Shown here in pieces: positions 39,809 through 49,500 of a stretch of DNA of 64,000 nucleotides. Made by a program: the position numbers and the translations under genes. The notes under the pieces were generated by a model that was not told the origin of the DNA, ran no database searches, and was given only the letters and a program-made list of their open reading frames with translations. The stretch's first letter is position 1; each line of letters begins with the position of its first letter. Origin of the DNA: SABI01 sp963677695 (GTDB lineage: Bacteria; Spirochaetota; Spirochaetia; Sphaerochaetales; Sphaerochaetaceae); the NCBI GenBank assembly GCA_963677695.2, contig CAXXUJ010000001.1, positions 2,232,001-2,296,000 of the forward strand. The letters run 5' to 3'.

Positions 39809-40885
39809 TTAGAAGAGGGCCGTGAAACCGATGATTGCAGTCACTCCTTCATACGGATAGGTATCATCACTTTCTCCGGTGTCTGCCGCACAGTAGGCGG
39901 ATGCTGTGAATCCGTCCAGGATATTCCAGCTGCCTCCTGCTGTAATCGTCGCGCTTCCGTCAACGGGAGCATAGATCGACTGGAGGCTGAGCTTCGCTCC
40001 GCCTGCAAGAGAGTAGATGACAGAAGGGTAGAGAAGTACTCTGTCGTCTGCTTCGCTGAAGGGGATGAATCTCCCTTCAAGCTGAGCTGTCATGGAATTC
40101 CCGTTGTCGAAACTGAATATCTGGAAGATTCCGGCTGAGCCGTTCAGTTTATCCTTCGCTGTCTCTCCTGCATTCTCATCAAGTGAGAAGGAGGTGGAAA
40201 AAGAGGTATACCATTCCACCAGCGATCCTCCGCTTACAGCAAGATGTGGAGTGATGAACGACTGACTGTCACCTCTGGTGAGTGCTATCCCTGTTTCCCA
40301 TGCCACAGGATTCTCTCCATTGTAATAGCGGATGCCTCCGCTTGAATGCTTCAGGTTCCCATCCTCCGGGGCGACTCCTACCGCCTCAAGGAAGGAAAAG
40401 GATGAGAGCGGTTTTTGGATGGAAAGGAGCCATTTCTTCTGCAGTTCGACACTGTTTTGGTCAAACGATACATTGCCTGCTTCTGTGTCATCGGAGAAGA
40501 GGACATTGGCACTGTTCAACAGGGTTCCTTCCCCCCAGTCGAGACGGGTAAGACCGGTAGTGAGACGGAATTCAGGGAACCGTGCCTTGATCTCAAGCTG
40601 TTTTATTGAAATGTCCCTGAATGGATCAACTGAATTTGTAATTGTTATCCCATTCACATCTGGATATGAAGAATCACTGAATCCCAGAGACAGAGTGCCT
40701 TTCATATTCTTAAATCCTGACGATGAAAAGTTTAAGTCTACTCCACCCATCATTACATAGTCTGGAGTATTTCCTTCATCAAAGATAACAAGATTTAATA
40801 ACGATAACTCTGTACTAACGTTATTCTCCGCCGAAACGGAGAACATTAGTGAGAGAACCAGAATTCCTGCTGCGACATATTTCAT
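39809..40885 (-). CDS. outer-membrane beta-barrel-like protein, last gene of an envelope operon
   Basis: 358 residues with a signal peptide (KYVAAGILVLSLMFSVSAEN). The whole mature part is a series of amphipathic strands (VDLNFSSSGFKNMKGTLSLGFSD, EFRLTTGLTRLDWGEGTLLNSANVLF, AKLSLQSIYAPVDGSATITAGGSW) ending in a C-terminal Phe (IIGFTALF), as expected for a 14-16-stranded barrel. LDWGEGTLLNSAN resembles segments of DUF1302/alginate-export-like porins. Last gene after the LolA-like protein and two FtsX-type permeases. By position it may be the outer-membrane part of an export or lipid-trafficking unit; that is inference. Confidence 0.65.
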   Translation of the reverse strand: MKYVAAGILVLSLMFSVSAENNVSTELSLLNLVIFDEGNTPDYVMMGGVDLNFSSSGFKNMKGTLSLGFSDSSYPDVNGITITNSVDPFRDISIKQLEIKARFPEFRLTTGLTRLDWGEGTLLNSANVLFSDDTEAGNVSFDQNSVELQKKWLLSIQKPLSSFSFLEAVGVAPEDGNLKHSSGGIRYYNGENPVAWETGIALTRGDSQSFITPHLAVSGGSLVEWYTSFSTSFSLDENAGETAKDKLNGSAGIFQIFSFDNGNSMTAQLEGRFIPFSEADDRVLLYPSVIYSLAGGAKLSLQSIYAPVDGSATITAGGSWNILDGFTASAYCAADTGESDDTYPYEGVTAIIGFTALF

Positions 40886-40895
40886 GAGAAGACTC

Positions 40896-41633
40896 CTACC
40901 AGGTAAGGTTGTCGATAGAGAAGAAGTCTGAAGCGAGAGGAACGTCCGTTTCTATCGTATCGATCTCGAGAATTGTATAGGAATCGCTCTTCATCACATC
41001 AACCACCTTCGATTTCTTCGGGATGACACGGTCATCCAGATCCATCGTCTCCATGACACTCATCTCCTTGAGGAGTCTTCCTGTCTTAGTCGAGTACTCT
41101 CCCTTCCATACAAGGTAGTTTCCTGTGTCGATATAGAGAAGCTGGGTGGGGTAGGCGACTTTCCGTGTCTTCGCTTCAAGTTTCACGACGTACACATTGT
41201 GTCCCTCATACGTTTCTTCTCCCTCTAGGGATGCGTCATAGTCATCAAGGGTGGAGTGCTCGGCTGTCATATCCTCGTACGAGATATCACTTCCCAGGAG
41301 AGACTGCCTGAGAGCTGCTCCCTGCAGTCTGATGAGTTCATTCGCATCGGGGTAGAAGAGGTAGAGATTCTTCTCTGTCCTTAAGATCTTCTGTCCCCTT
41401 TCAGCAAGGGAGGTGAACTCAAGAAGTGAATCCTGGGTCCCTCTCGACCATGCATTGAATTCGCTCACCTTGTCACCGAAGCGATCATGCGAAGTGATTT
41501 TCCCTGTTGAGAAGCTTGTATCGAAGGTTTCGACCTTGTCCATCTCCCTGATGATCTGCTCTGCAGTCATGGCGGCCAGGGGAAGAAGAATGGTAAGGGA
41601 GATGATTGCTGCTGTCAGTATTCGTTTTTTCAT
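40896..41633 (-). CDS. LolA-like outer-membrane lipoprotein-sorting protein
   Basis: 245 residues with a signal peptide (KKRILTAAIISLTILLPLAAMTA). The LolA-like fold is recognisable: AEQIIREMDKVETFDTSFSTGKI, WSRGTQDSLLEFTSLAERGQKILRTEKNLYLFYPDANELIRLQG, LLGSDISYEDM, and YTILEIDTIETDVPLASDFFSIDNL. This matches the LolA_like domain often encoded beside MacB/FtsX-type ABC genes. It probably carries a hydrophobic cargo across the periplasm between the ABC complex and the outer membrane. It lies 11 nt upstream of the barrel gene and 11 nt downstream of a permease gene. Confidence 0.87.
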   Translation of the reverse strand: MKKRILTAAIISLTILLPLAAMTAEQIIREMDKVETFDTSFSTGKITSHDRFGDKVSEFNAWSRGTQDSLLEFTSLAERGQKILRTEKNLYLFYPDANELIRLQGAALRQSLLGSDISYEDMTAEHSTLDDYDASLEGEETYEGHNVYVVKLEAKTRKVAYPTQLLYIDTGNYLVWKGEYSTKTGRLLKEMSVMETMDLDDRVIPKKSKVVDVMKSDSYTILEIDTIETDVPLASDFFSIDNLTW

Positions 41634-41644
41634 CGTACTTTCCT

Positions 41645-42874
41645 TTAAATATATCTGAGGGCATCGACTATCTCGATCCTCGACGCTCTTCTACTCGGAA
41701 TGAAGGTAGCTCCGCTGCTGATAATCACCGAGTAGAAGAAGACGAAGATGGTGGTCCCTAAAGAGAACTGCGGATAGAGAATGGAAGATATTTCCATGTC
41801 GACTCCCTGCATCGCATCTGCGAAATTCATCCCGACCTTCGAGAGGTAGGTGACGATTGCTGCTCCGATCAGAACTCCCGCCAGGGAAGAGATTGCGGAG
41901 ATGATGAGTCCTTCGGTGAAGAAGAGGCGTGTCAGTTCCTTTCCTTTCATTCCCAGGGCACTGAGGGTTCCTATCTCTCTCATCCGTTCGAATATGACCA
42001 TCATCGTCGTGTTGATAATGACCGTCGATCCCAGAAGGATGAATATGATTGCCATGACATAGTAGATATATTCAGCGATCTTCAGGAACGAATAGAGTTC
42101 GTTGATCTCATAGTAGGGCTTCGCATCATAGGGGATGTCGCTTCCGCTGAGTTTCTCTATGATCGTAGCCGATATGAGATCGAGGTCAGCATCCTCTGCG
42201 GTCCTGAGGAGAATCTCATGGCTGTCTCCGTTATACATCCTCAGGAAGTAGCGGGCAGTGTCGATATCGGTCCAGAAAAAGCCGGTATTCATCGCCCCTA
42301 CGGGGAAGGCGGCCAGTCCCACGATCTCGAGTGTGATGGCGTTCGTACCTCGTGCCGCGGTTGTGCTCATCACGGTGACCGAGTCACCCAGCTCGAGTCC
42401 CAGGTCCTTGGCCAGGACGGCTCCGATCAGCATCGCTCTCTCATTCTTTTCGGGAAACCTTCCCTCCTTGAGGATCAGATCGAGATTCTGGAAATCCTTC
42501 TCCTTTTCGAAGTCGGCTCCGATTCCAACTGCCGGGTTCATTCCTCCGTTGATATAGAAGGTGGAGGGGAAACGGATACGAGGTACGGCAAGCTCGATTC
42601 CATCCATTCCTGAAATTGCGTTCACCACTTCCTTCTCATCTACGGTGAGATGGATAGGGTTGTACCGTTCATACTCCTTGTACTTCTGGTTCTGCACCAG
42701 GATGTCACCGGTGTAGTAGGTGGTCAGGTTTGTCTTCATATCGAGCTTCATCCCGCTTATCAGGGAGAAGAGAAGGACGATCGCCATGGCCGAGACCATG
42801 ATGGCTGCGCCGGAAAGAATGGATCTTCTGATATTCCTTGATATGTTTCTCAGTGCTACGTGTGTAATATTCAT
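41645..42874 (-). CDS. ABC permease of the FtsX/MacB type (second copy)
   Basis: 409 residues. TM1 (about 17-40) is followed by a MacB-like periplasmic domain (about 45-265) and three C-terminal TM helices of the FtsX domain (about 270-405), with the family segment MREIGTLSALGMKGKELTRLFFTEGL. It pairs with the preceding permease (42885-44126), which shares the same layout, as LolC does with LolE. Short spacing of 10 nt. With the ATPase it likely forms a mechanotransducing or lipoprotein-releasing complex in the inner membrane. Confidence 0.9.
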   Translation of the reverse strand: MNITHVALRNISRNIRRSILSGAAIMVSAMAIVLLFSLISGMKLDMKTNLTTYYTGDILVQNQKYKEYERYNPIHLTVDEKEVVNAISGMDGIELAVPRIRFPSTFYINGGMNPAVGIGADFEKEKDFQNLDLILKEGRFPEKNERAMLIGAVLAKDLGLELGDSVTVMSTTAARGTNAITLEIVGLAAFPVGAMNTGFFWTDIDTARYFLRMYNGDSHEILLRTAEDADLDLISATIIEKLSGSDIPYDAKPYYEINELYSFLKIAEYIYYVMAIIFILLGSTVIINTTMMVIFERMREIGTLSALGMKGKELTRLFFTEGLIISAISSLAGVLIGAAIVTYLSKVGMNFADAMQGVDMEISSILYPQFSLGTTIFVFFYSVIISSGATFIPSRRASRIEIVDALRYI

Positions 42875-42884
42875 CTCTTTCCTC

Positions 42885-44126
42885 CTACTGGTGGTGCAGA
42901 CAGCTCGGAATGTCCATCTTCAGAGCCTTGCGCGTCGGCAGATAGGCGACGAGCATCGAAAGGACGACACCGGAAACGAGGCTCATGATAAGTGTCTTCA
43001 CACTCCACACCCCCTTCATCACCGTGGCTACCCTGTACCCGATATCCATATCGCGGGTGATGAACCCGAAGTCGATTCCGTGGTTGACTAAGAAGAGGTT
43101 GGCAAGACAGCCAAGGGCTGTTCCTATCACTGCTCCTATGAACCCGATGCCTCCGGCTTCGATGATGAACGCCATGCGGATGGCAGAGTCCTTCATTCCC
43201 AGAGATCTCATCATTCCCAGTTCCCTGATTCTTTCCCACATCGCCATCAGCATCGTGTTTGATATACCGACTGCAGCGATGATGAAGACGAGGAAGAGGA
43301 TAGTGCTCGTACCGCCTCGCTTCGCTTCAGCGAGTGCGAGATAGTCACGTGCGAGATCTCTCCAGGTGAGGACTGAATACCCTGTGGCGATCTGTGCTAC
43401 TGCTTCAGCAGTCTCTTCCACATTCGCCCTCTCCGGAAGGAGAATGTCGATCTCGGTGGCATTTCCGTCCATTCCGAGATAGTAGTCTCCAGTATCATAC
43501 GGCATCATCAGGAGGGTGCGGTTCACGTTGGGGTTGGGGCAGTTGACGATTCCTACAATCTCAAGGTCCATCACTTCATAAAATCCCCCGTTTCCACGGG
43601 TGATCAGGGAGATGTAATACCCCACCTCTGCCTTGATATCCTCGGCGAACCAGGAGCCGATGACAACTTCATCGCTCCCTTTTTCAGGAAAACGTCCCTC
43701 GATGAGGGTGGATTCGAAATCGAACACAGATTGGTCCCGTTCGGTATCTACAGCCTGGACTGCGACACTCAGGTTTCCTTCCTCGCCGAAGTCAGCGCTG
43801 TTGAGAATCATATCTGCGGTGAAGGTGATTCTCTTCGTCGCTGTGTAGCCTTCCTTTTCGAGGTCACTTAAAATCGCATCAGGATCACTTATCGAGAGGT
43901 CGAGCGGTTTCATCAGCCGGTTCTCCCAGTACTCGTTGTTGAGAATCCTGAGGGAACTTGTCTCATATCGTTTCAGATTGAGTTCTGATTCCTTTTCCGC
44001 CCCCTGCAGCATAGAGTCGACGAAGATAAACATCATGAGACCTATGGCAATCGCGAAGGAGGTGATGATCGTTCTCCGTTTGTAGCGGGTAAGGTTCTGG
44101 AAGGCAAGTTTGATAATGAATTTCAT
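42885..44126 (-). CDS. ABC permease of the FtsX/MacB type (first copy)
   Basis: 413 residues. TM1 is at about 18-38 (TSFAIAIGLMMFIFVDSMLQGA), then a periplasmic MacB-like domain and three C-terminal TM helices, with MWERIRELGMMRSLGMKDSAIRMAFIIEAGGIGF as the FtsX signature. It is homologous to its neighbour 41645-42874 and probably arose by duplication. It begins 3 nt after the ATPase gene and shares its operon. Cargo unknown; the LolA-like protein downstream suggests lipoproteins or lipids. Confidence 0.9.
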   Translation of the reverse strand: MKFIIKLAFQNLTRYKRRTIITSFAIAIGLMMFIFVDSMLQGAEKESELNLKRYETSSLRILNNEYWENRLMKPLDLSISDPDAILSDLEKEGYTATKRITFTADMILNSADFGEEGNLSVAVQAVDTERDQSVFDFESTLIEGRFPEKGSDEVVIGSWFAEDIKAEVGYYISLITRGNGGFYEVMDLEIVGIVNCPNPNVNRTLLMMPYDTGDYYLGMDGNATEIDILLPERANVEETAEAVAQIATGYSVLTWRDLARDYLALAEAKRGGTSTILFLVFIIAAVGISNTMLMAMWERIRELGMMRSLGMKDSAIRMAFIIEAGGIGFIGAVIGTALGCLANLFLVNHGIDFGFITRDMDIGYRVATVMKGVWSVKTLIMSLVSGVVLSMLVAYLPTRKALKMDIPSCLHHQ

Positions 44127-44129
44127 CTC

Positions 44130-44807
44130 CTACCTCCTCGTGTCGCTTGCTATAGCCCCGTCGTGCAGCAGTACGAGACGGCTTGCGTAATCCATGACCA
44201 TCTTGTCATGGGTAGAGAATATGAAGGTGGTGTTGTATTTTTTATTCATCTCCTTCATCAGTTCAAGGATCTCTTCCCCGGTTTTGGAATCGAGGTTTGC
44301 CGTCGGTTCGTCGGCAAGGACGATCTTCGGGTTCTTCACCAGGGCACGGGCGATGGCGATTCGCTGCTGCTGGCCTCCCGAGAGCTTGTCCGGTCTGCGG
44401 TGTTCCATTCCCTGAAGGCCGACTTCCTTGAGAATCTTATAGGTTCTCTCGTTCAGTTCATCCGCGGAAACACCGAGAATGGAAAGGACGAAGGATACGT
44501 TCTCGAAGGCAGTGAGAACCGGGATCAGGTTATAGGTCTGGAAGATGAATCCGAGGTTCTCTCTCCGGTAGGTGGTCTTGTCGTGCTTCCCCATAGCCGA
44601 GACGGGAACCCCGTCAATGGTGATCTCTCCTGCATCGAGAGAGTCGATGCAGCCTATCAGGTTAAGGAGAGTGGTCTTGCCGCTCCCTGAAGGTCCTGCG
44701 ATCGATAGGAACTCCCCGTCATTCACTTCAAGGTCAATTCCTTTCAATGCCTTGACTTCTGTTTCCCCTGTTTTGTAGTTGCGTTTCACACCTTCAATCT
44801 TTATCAT
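44130..44807 (-). CDS. ABC ATPase of the LolD/MacB type
   Basis: 225 residues. Walker A is GPSGSGKTT, Q loop FIFQTYNLIPVLT, signature LSGGQQQRIAIARAL, Walker B IVLADEPTANLDS and switch FSTHD. The short length and the YNLIPVLTAFENV segment are typical of the LolD/MacB/FtsE clan. Its start overlaps the SPFH gene by 14 nt, and the first permease follows after 3 nt. It energises the two FtsX-type permeases. Confidence 0.95.
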   Translation of the reverse strand: MIKIEGVKRNYKTGETEVKALKGIDLEVNDGEFLSIAGPSGSGKTTLLNLIGCIDSLDAGEITIDGVPVSAMGKHDKTTYRRENLGFIFQTYNLIPVLTAFENVSFVLSILGVSADELNERTYKILKEVGLQGMEHRRPDKLSGGQQQRIAIARALVKNPKIVLADEPTANLDSKTGEEILELMKEMNKKYNTTFIFSTHDKMVMDYASRLVLLHDGAIASDTRR

Positions 44808-45879
44808 GTGTTTCCTCCTGATGGTCCTTCACTGATTTCAGAGCTGCCGCCCCGAGAACCTTTCCCATGTCCATTGAATCAATAAGAGAAGTAGGCATCA
44901 GCATCATAGAATTATTCTGCCTGATTCCTTCATAGATCATATTCATTGCCCTCAGCTGAAGCGATGAGTCATTTGCCGCATAGACATCGGCAGCCTCGGT
45001 GAACTTCTTCGCTATCGAAACCTCAGCCTCGGCGAGAATGACACGTGACTGCTTCTCCCGTTCAGCCTGAGCCCGTTTGCTCATCGCATTCTCAAGTTCC
45101 TTGGGGATGATGATATCGGTAATCTCGATCGACATGATCGAGACACCCCAGGGAGTCATTTTCGCATCCAGAGCTTCCTGGATCTCCTTTCCCAGTTCAT
45201 CCCGTTCACTCAAGAGAGAACTCAGTTCGTGTCTTCCTATCGCATCCCTCAGTGCAGTCTGTGCACTGAGAATGACTGCTTCAAGGTAGTTCTCAACTTC
45301 AAGAACGGCGCTCTTGGCATCCCAGATCATCCAGAAGGCGAGGGCGTCGACGTGGACGGGAACAGTATCACGTGTAAGGGTCTTTTCAGCACTGAAGTCC
45401 GTCACCCTGATACGGGTATCGACGAACTCGGCGATCCTGTCAACCAGGGGGAAGATGAAGGCGAGACCGGGACCGTGGACGGTCCGGTACTTGCCGAGAC
45501 GGAGAATGACGACCTTGTCCCACTGCTGTATCAGCTGTACACAGGAACTGATGATCAGGCCTCCGCTTCCCAGTGCTCCTATAATCCAGTAGGTGCTGTC
45601 AAACGCACCGAAGATCACGAGCCAGATCAGTATGATGCCGTTGATCATCGATATCCAGAGGGGAAGGAGTGCAAGAATGGAGACGATGACAACCAAAAGC
45701 ACACCGATCTGGATCACAGCAAAACTGTCGGTACCCGGTGTGTTGAGCTGCAGTGCGATACCGCCTCCGACACAGATGGCATAGATGAAGAGACTGATCG
45801 GGTTGAACCCGAAATCTTTTCGTAGTCTGAAACTCTGGACATTCTTTATCCTGTCGAATTTTTTCTGGAATATGTTCAT
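44794..45879 (-). CDS. SPFH/band 7 membrane protein (slipin-like)
   Basis: 361 residues. About four N-terminal TM segments (about 28-125) precede a band 7 domain (about 130-290) with the slipin/stomatin signatures QWDKVVILRLGKYRTVHGPGLAFIFPLVDRIAEFVDTRIRV and DALAFWMIWDAKSAVLEVENYLEAV. A helical C-terminus (AMSKRAQAEREKQSRVILAEAEVSIAKKF) follows. It likely forms an oligomeric membrane microdomain scaffold. It overlaps the GntR gene by 4 nt and the ABC ATPase gene by 14 nt, an unusual direct coupling of a slipin to a Lol-like exporter. The NfeD partner usually encoded beside slipins is absent. Confidence 0.9.
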   Translation of the reverse strand: MNIFQKKFDRIKNVQSFRLRKDFGFNPISLFIYAICVGGGIALQLNTPGTDSFAVIQIGVLLVVIVSILALLPLWISMINGIILIWLVIFGAFDSTYWIIGALGSGGLIISSCVQLIQQWDKVVILRLGKYRTVHGPGLAFIFPLVDRIAEFVDTRIRVTDFSAEKTLTRDTVPVHVDALAFWMIWDAKSAVLEVENYLEAVILSAQTALRDAIGRHELSSLLSERDELGKEIQEALDAKMTPWGVSIMSIEITDIIIPKELENAMSKRAQAEREKQSRVILAEAEVSIAKKFTEAADVYAANDSSLQLRAMNMIYEGIRQNNSMMLMPTSLIDSMDMGKVLGAAALKSVKDHQEETHDKD

Positions 45880-46301
45880 TGTGCGTGTGCCTCCTTTGTA
45901 TGTGAGGGACTGTGAATTTCATTGATATATCTTCTTATATCATCAAGGCTGAAGCCGTACGACGCGGCAGAGGTGATATATCCCTCAGTAATCTCTCTAA
46001 GGATATCTTTTTTTTTCTCCTCATCAATGTCCTCTTCCTTCGCTTTCACGAACGTTCCGCTTCCCGGCTGCGTTTCAACAATGCCTCTGATTTCCATTTC
46101 GTTATAGGCGCGGGCTACGGTATTGGGATTGACACTCAGATCAACGGCGAGGGCTCTGACTGTGGGAAGTTTCATCCCCTTCGTAAGACGTCCGTCAGCG
46201 ACGGCGAGTTCCACCTGGTGTATGACCTGACGGTAGAATGGGGTGGAGCTTGATGCATTGAGATGGAATTCGAACGGCGCTGAAACTGTATCTGTTTTCA
46301 T
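45876..46301 (-). CDS. GntR-family regulator (YtrA-like), first gene of the envelope operon
   Basis: 141 residues from the ATG at 46301 (GGAGG 6 nt upstream; the longer in-frame form would begin inside the promoter). The winged helix (TPFYRQVIHQVELAVADGRLTKGMKLPTVRALAVDLSVNPNTVARAYNEMEIRGIVETQPGSGTFV) is followed only by a short C-terminal helix of about 45 residues, the YtrA subfamily layout. Such proteins usually repress ABC-transporter operons that they head, and respond to envelope stress. Its own promoter carries a matching palindrome. Confidence 0.92.
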   Translation of the reverse strand: MKTDTVSAPFEFHLNASSSTPFYRQVIHQVELAVADGRLTKGMKLPTVRALAVDLSVNPNTVARAYNEMEIRGIVETQPGSGTFVKAKEEDIDEEKKKDILREITEGYITSAASYGFSLDDIRRYINEIHSPSHTKEAHAQ

Positions 46302-46317
46302 CTCATCCTCCATGTAC

Positions 46318-46347
46318 ATTGTATTAGTACAATAGTACAATTGTCAA
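46318..46347 (-). promoter_or_regulatory. promoter and palindromic operator of the GntR-SPFH-ABC operon
   Basis: Minus strand: -35 TTGACA (46342-46347), 18-bp spacer, -10 TACAAT (46318-46323). The perfect dyad ATTGTA-N4-TACAAT (46318-46333) covers the -10 and part of the spacer, and a second TTGTAC lies next to it, so a repressor would exclude RNA polymerase. The GntR protein encoded first in the operon is the probable ligand. Confidence 0.75.
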
Positions 46348-46553
46348 CAGGAAATTTTACCTGCATAAGAGCCGGCTGAGTCGGAAATAAAAATTCCCAA
46401 TCTTATCTCAAATGAATATTTCCATGAAGAGAGAGATGTGTGGTTTCATGGAAGAAAAGGTAAGAGGGGAGAGGAGGGAACTACCTAAACACCTGAGATC
46501 CGACTGATCATCTCTTTCTTCAGCCATTTTCTCTATTCTTGATTCAATCTCTC

Positions 46554-46582
46554 TTGTGTGATATTCCGCTCACGAGTAAGAT
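46554..46582 (+). promoter_or_regulatory. leaderless-type promoter of the SNF2 gene
   Basis: -35 TTGTGT (46554-46559), 17-bp spacer, -10 TAAGAT (46577-46582), then 6 nt to the ATG at 46589. No Shine-Dalgarno is present. Confidence 0.5.
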
Positions 46583-46588
46583 ATCTTC

Positions 46589-49500
46589 ATGGCTTACATT
46601 CAATTCGGTTTCACCTGGTGGGGAGAGCGGTGGCTCGATTCCCTGACCCATATAGATTTCAGTAACAGACTTCCCCGTGGAATGAGATATGCCCGAAACG
46701 GGTCTGTGAGTTCGATCAATATAACGGCAGGAAAGATACACGCAAAAGTGGAAGGGACACGGGCAAGACCCTACACCATCGAGATCAAACCGAGACTGTT
46801 TACAGCCGCAGAGAAGAAGAAACTTACCGATCTCGTATGCTCGAGCCCCTACTATCTGAGTCAGTTAGCCTCCGGAACCCTTCCTCCCGAACTGGAAGAG
46901 GATGCAGCTGAGAAGGGGATACAGCTGTTTCCCCGGAGCTGGAAAGACCTTCCGATGGGCTGTTCCTGCCCTGACTGGGCGGTTCCCTGCAAACATATTG
47001 CCGCCGTAATATACATCGTGGCAAACGAGATCGATAAGAATCCATTCATGGTCTTCACGATGAGAGGACTTGATCTCTTTTCTGAAGCGAAGAAACTGTT
47101 CAGTGAAGAGAAAAAAGGGCCAAGGAATGTAAATATCATAGATGCGGTTGAGGAGATCCCTTCAGTCGAGAGTATTGTGAAGGGAATCGAGCTCACTTCA
47201 CAACCTGCAGCGGATGATGCTCCCTATCTGGAGACTCTTGAGGAGACGTTCTTCTCCACTCTTGAGAAGATCGATCTTACCTCAGTGCCACCTCTGCATA
47301 AGGCGGCCTCGAGTATTCTTACTGACCATCCTCTTTTTTATCCGGAGAAAGATTTCAAACAGATTCTTCTTACTGCCATGACGAAACTTTCAAAGCAGGT
47401 CGAACGGTACAGCAGGACATTGGAGATCAGTGAAGAGCCGATGGGGACTGCGTATACGAAGCTGAGCCTTACCCTGAAACCGGGGACACTGCAGCTATCA
47501 GGAAAACTGAATTCACAGAAGAAAGGGGTAGAGCCCCTTGTGTTCAGCAGTGAGGATGCTCTTCCCCTCCTGAGATACCTTGAGAATCTTCCTGCAGAAA
47601 ATCTTCGTGCCTACCACCCTGTGACCGCTCTCCTGCTTATTCTGTATAACTACTCCCTCCAGCTGATCATTCAGCAGGCAGCTGTTCCCGATATTATCAA
47701 AAGTAATACGACAACAGGTGTTATCCGCTGGATTCCTGCTCTCTTCGTTTCTGAGATCAAGGAGATCACACAGCTCTTCACTGAAGCTGTCGAGCTGTAC
47801 GAGGCAGGGGTCTCTTCCCTGATGAGTCTCTCCAAACAAGCAGTCAAACCTGAAGAAGTCGTTCTTTTCCTCATCTCCTTCTTTGTCCGCGGTTTTATAT
47901 CAAACTACGGCAGTGCGAATCTTCTCTCTTCCGATCACCCTGTTGACCGCCTCTTTTTCCAGGGGATTCCCTACAAGCCCTCGAAGTTCGAGGAACAGGA
48001 GAACATTCGCACGATCTTCCTCTGGCTCTCCCGTTTCCTGCTGAAGCCGCTCACTCTTCAGCCGATCATTCACCTGGAAGCCTTTGATGACGAATATATC
48101 TTCGAGATACGAATCAGGGACAGGAATAGTCCCGATCTAGCGGCAGTGTCACTCTCTGAGATCCTTTCAGGGAAGAACCCCGAAACGCTTGCACTTCTTC
48201 GTGACCTGAGCCTCCTGGGAACCTATCTGGGAACAGTACATCACTTCCTCCGCTCTGCCCAGCCGGTACGTGTAGGAGGGGAGGCATTTATCTCTCAATG
48301 GTTTGCCGCTCTCCCTGTCCTTAAAATTCTCGGGATACAGACAGTCGTGCCGAAAGCGCTTCGCGAAGTCTTTGTCCCTGCACTTTCCCTGAAGGTAGGA
48401 GTTTCCTCGGGATCATCAGAGGGCGTGGTGTCCTACATGAGCCTCAGTGACATGCTTACGTATGACTGGAGGATATCAATCGGGGATGAGAGGATAGCAC
48501 CTGAAGAGTTCCTCGCGCTCAAACAGCAGTACGGGGATTTTATCAGGTACAAGGATCTGTTCCTGGAGGTATCTGAGAAGGACCTCGCTGCACTGATTAA
48601 AAGCATCGAACATCCCCCGAAACCAGGACCGATGGAACTGTTGAAGACCTGTCTTACCGGAACCTTTGACGGTATCCCCGGTGAAATTGATGAGGAGACG
48701 GAAAAGCTCTTCCACCAGCTGTTGACTCCTGATGCAGTTCCTGTCCCTGAAAATCTGCATGCAGAGCTCAGAGAGTATCAGAAGAGAGGGTACGAGTGGC
48801 TCTGCCATAATCATTCGATAGGTCTCGGTTCGATCCTCGCTGACGATATGGGATTGGGAAAGACCATCCAGCTTATCGCGTTCTTACTGCAGCTAAAGAA
48901 TGCAGGGACTGTGTCAGCAAAAAACCCGGTCATCATCATCGTTCCTGCGAGTCTTATGACCAACTGGCAGCGGGAGCTGGAACGCTTTGCTCCAAGTCTC
49001 TCTGTCTCGATCTATCACGGGACAGACCGAACTCTTCCCGACTCTGTTGATGTCGTCATTACAACCTATGCTCTTGTGAGGCGTGATCTTGCCGTGCTGA
49101 AGGAAAAGCGATGGTCGGTTTCAGTAGTCGATGAGGCCCAGAACCTGAAAAATCCTGGAACGGAACAGACGAAGGCAGTGAAGGGTATCAAGGCGAAGTA
49201 TGCGATTGCGCTTACCGGAACCCCTGTCGAGAACCGTCTGCTCGATTACTGGAGTATTCTCGATTTTATCATGAAGGGATACCTTGGAAACAGGAAATCG
49301 TTCAAAGATACCTATGCTATTCCTATTGAGAGGTTCCGTGACCAGAGTACGCTCGAACGATTCAGAAAGATCACCGCGCCGGTGATGATGAGACGGATGA
49401 AGACTGATAAGAACATTATCAGTGACCTTCCTGAGAAGATCGTGTCGAACAGGTACCTTGAACTGACAAGTGAACAGCGCATTCTCTACTCGGAGCTTGT

